A DNA stretch of 14,631 nucleotides from Elusimicrobia bacterium RIFCSPLOWO2_01_FULL_59_12 (GTDB lineage: Bacteria; Elusimicrobiota; Elusimicrobia; 2-01-FULL-59-12). Made by a program: the position numbers and the translations under genes. Of the stretch, positions 13,322 through 14,631 are shown in pieces. The DNA lies in NCBI GenBank assembly GCA_001800075.1, contig MGUR01000070.1, positions 1,380 through 16,010 of the forward strand, read 5' to 3'. The notes below the pieces were generated by a model that was not told the DNA's origin, searched no databases, and saw only the letters and a program-made list of their open reading frames with translations. How positions within the stretch are numbered: position 1 is the first letter of the stretch; the number at the start of each line of letters is the position of its first letter.

Positions 13322-14407
13322 TTAAGAGCACCTTCTGTAGACATCGAGTGTTTTCGCGGCGGTCGTATCCCAGGTAAACTGCGCCGCGCGCTGAAGGCCT
13401 TTGGCTGACAGAACGCCGGCCAGCGCGGTGTCCTCACAGAGGCGCTTCATCGCGTTCACCAGATCATCCAGGCTGAGCGGATCCACCTGGAGAGCGGCGT
13501 CTCCGACCACCTCCGGCAGGGAGGCCCGGTTGGAACAGATGACGGGTGTGCCGCAGGCCATGGCTTCCAGCGGCGGGAGGCCGAATCCTTCATACAGCGA
13601 TGGGAAAACCAGCGCCAGCGCCCCGGCGTAGACAGCGGGGAGCGCGCCCCGGTCGAGATCGGGAAACCATCGGACATACGGGGTGTTCTCCAGTTCCCGG
13701 TCGAACCCGGGAATAAAGTTTTCGCCGACGAAAACCATCGGCGGAGCGTACATCTTTTTCTGCCGGAGGCGACGATAGGCTTCAAGCAGCCGCGGGACAT
13801 TTTTAAATTCTTTCAGATTGCCCACGTAAAGGAAATACCCTTTCGGGAGTTTAAGCGATTCCAAGGCGGGTTGGTAGTCCGCGGGCGCCAGCGGGTGGAA
13901 GCCGTCCGGGACGCCGGGGGGCGTGACGGTGATCTTTGACTCGGGGATGCCCAGGGTTTCGATCAGGTCCTTCTTGGTGTTTTCGGAAACGGTCAAGATC
14001 GCACGCGCCCGGGGGATCCATTGACGGAAGACGCTTTGCGCGTAAATCCAGGCCAGGCGCGACGGCAGGAATTGCGGGAATTTGAGATGGATCAGATCAT
14101 GCACCGTAACCACGCAGCGGGAGGCCAGCACCACGGGGAGGTTGTAATGCGGGCTGTGCAGCAGCTTGGCGCCGGAGCGGCGGAAGGCCCAGGGCACCGC
14201 GACCTGCTCGCTCGGACTGTAGAAGCGGGCGGAGAGCGGTATCCGGGTCCAGTCTCCGTCAACCCCATCGTCCTTGCCCGTGATCAAGGTCAGGGTGAGG
14301 GAGGCGGGCCGGCATGCGGAAAAGGCCCCGAGCAATCCGCGGATATAGGTTCCGATCCCGGAGGCCTGCGCCATGCGCGCATCAAAGCAGACCGTGAATC
14401 CGCTCAC
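13322..14407 (-). CDS. Glycosyltransferase family 4 (GT-B), second in the window
   Basis: A 361-residue retaining glycosyltransferase, likely adding a sugar to the surface glycan. The N-terminus FTVCFDARMAQASGIGTYIRGLL (residues 4-26) is the usual GT4 opening with the SGIGTY loop. LLHSPHYNLP and VTVHDLIHLKFP (100-111) belong to the acceptor domain. The donor domain has LYVGNLKEFKNVPRLLEAY (193-211) and the EX7E motif EGFGLPPLE (Glu273 and Glu281) followed by AMACGTPVICSNRASLPEV. I chose the GTG at 14407 because it gives the normal family N-terminus. The reading frame stays open upstream to 14560, but that part is only the palindrome and the overlapping methyltransferase gene. The start codon and its AGGTGG Shine-Dalgarno both lie in the right arm of a long hairpin in the transcript. 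The 3' end converges on the transglutaminase gene with no visible terminator. Confidence 0.92.
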   Translation of the reverse strand: MSGFTVCFDARMAQASGIGTYIRGLLGAFSACRPASLTLTLITGKDDGVDGDWTRIPLSARFYSPSEQVAVPWAFRRSGAKLLHSPHYNLPVVLASRCVVTVHDLIHLKFPQFLPSRLAWIYAQSVFRQWIPRARAILTVSENTKKDLIETLGIPESKITVTPPGVPDGFHPLAPADYQPALESLKLPKGYFLYVGNLKEFKNVPRLLEAYRRLRQKKMYAPPMVFVGENFIPGFDRELENTPYVRWFPDLDRGALPAVYAGALALVFPSLYEGFGLPPLEAMACGTPVICSNRASLPEVVGDAALQVDPLSLDDLVNAMKRLCEDTALAGVLSAKGLQRAAQFTWDTTAAKTLDVYRRCS

Positions 14408-14463
14408 CCCACCACCTGCATGCCCGCGAAAGCGGGTCTGCGACCCGATGCAGGTGGTGGGGT
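14406..14463. repeat. Nested palindrome spanning a stop-to-start junction
   Basis: Perfect 16-bp inverted arms lie at 14406-14421 (ACCCCACCACCTGCAT) and 14448-14463, enclosing 26 nt. Two small hairpins sit in the loop: CCCGC/GCGGG (14423-14427 and 14432-14436, loop GAAA) and GGGTC/GACCC (14434-14438 and 14442-14446). They share three bases and so cannot both form. The right arm touches the last base of the upstream gene's TGA (14463). The left arm contains two bases of the downstream GTG start (14405-14407). The core CCCGCGAAAGCGGG differs at one position from the hairpin core of the metK-ahcY repeat, suggesting a related dispersed element. There is no T-run, so it is not an intrinsic terminator. 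Confidence 0.8.
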
Positions 14464-14631
14464 CATCGGCGGACCGCGTGTTCGACGAGGGTTTTTGAGA
14501 ACAGGACGTTGCGCAAGCCATGCACGGAGGTTTCAGGGCCGAATTCCTTGAAATTCTCAATCCAAAAGCTGTGGTAGCCGAGCGCGTAAAGCAATTTCCT
14601 CAGATCCTCCTCGCGCTGACCAAAGTACGGC
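14463..14631 (-). CDS. C-terminal fragment, probable FkbM-type methyltransferase (runs off right edge)
   Basis: The last 56 codons of a minus-strand gene, ending in TGA at 14465-14463. The peptide includes REEDLRKLLYALGYHSFWIEN, KEFGPETS and GLRNVLFSKTLVEHAVRR. The DLRKLLYALGYxxFWIEN and xxNVLFSKTL segments resemble the C-termini of FkbM-family SAM-dependent methyltransferases, which often methylate sugars in glycan clusters. With only this fragment the assignment is tentative; the SAM-binding core is outside the window. It lies 55 nt upstream of the glycosyltransferase start on the same strand, separated only by the palindrome, so the two are probably co-transcribed. Confidence 0.55.
   Translation of the reverse strand, partial: PYFGQREEDLRKLLYALGYHSFWIENFKEFGPETSVHGLRNVLFSKTLVEHAVRR

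Noticed and set aside
14406..14463. Intrinsic terminator
   Set aside because: The stem is strong but no T-run follows on either strand, and it lies between two same-strand genes likely to be co-transcribed.
14408..14560. N-terminal extension of the second GT4 glycosyltransferase
   Set aside because: The frame is open but its translation comes from the palindrome and from the overlapping methyltransferase gene in another frame; family members begin near FTVCFDARM.

Overview
The window is a high-GC bacterial chromosome segment, almost entirely coded on the minus strand. It looks like a Gram-negative or candidate-phylum genome, because it has an undecaprenyl-phosphate-linked surface glycan operon, frequent GTG/TTG starts, and dispersed palindromic repeats between and inside genes. 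No gene fixes the phylum. I looked for CRISPR arrays, tRNA or rRNA genes, phage genes and transposases and found none.

Layout, left to right. (1) 1-1637: methyl-cycle genes on the minus strand. metK (S-adenosylmethionine synthetase) is followed by the 5' end of ahcY (adenosylhomocysteinase), which runs off the left edge; a palindromic repeat separates them. (2) 1728-2517: a more AT-rich island with a BrnT/BrnA-type toxin-antitoxin pair, an upstream leader with a near-perfect Shine-Dalgarno, and a gene-free stretch of about 260 bp. (3) 12052 down to 2518: ten minus-strand genes packed with 4-32 nt overlaps or gaps of 1-11 nt, surely one operon. In transcription order: LegB-like nucleotide-sugar 4,6-dehydratase; nucleotidyltransferase; GDP-4-keto-6-deoxymannose-reductase-like SDR; GT4 glycosyltransferase; polyprenyl-phosphate sugar phosphotransferase; GalE-like epimerase; second nucleotidyltransferase; cupin phosphomannose isomerase; phosphomannomutase; mannose-1-phosphate guanylyltransferase with hexapeptide repeats. 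(4) 12166-13308, plus strand: a membrane-anchored or secreted transglutaminase-fold protein with TPR repeats, divergent from the operon. (5) 14631 down to 13322, minus strand: the 3' end of a probable FkbM-type methyltransferase, then a second GT4 glycosyltransferase, separated by a nested hairpin that reaches from one gene's stop to the next gene's start.

How they work together (inference from families): cupin isomerase, phosphomannomutase and guanylyltransferase would make GDP-mannose from fructose-6-phosphate. The RMD-like SDR would make a 6-deoxyhexose donor such as GDP-rhamnose if a GDP-mannose 4,6-dehydratase is supplied from elsewhere. The LegB-like dehydratase and the epimerase, each next to a nucleotidyltransferase, would supply further activated sugars. 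The phosphotransferase starts the glycan on undecaprenyl phosphate and the glycosyltransferases extend it. No flippase, polymerase or export gene is visible, so the locus probably continues beyond the right edge.

I do not see a clearly new biological system. The most unusual features are three palindromic repeats that affect genes (one in frame inside phosphomannomutase, one forming the boundary between two genes, one between metK and ahcY), the transglutaminase-TPR protein beside the glycan operon, and the leader ORF in front of brnT.
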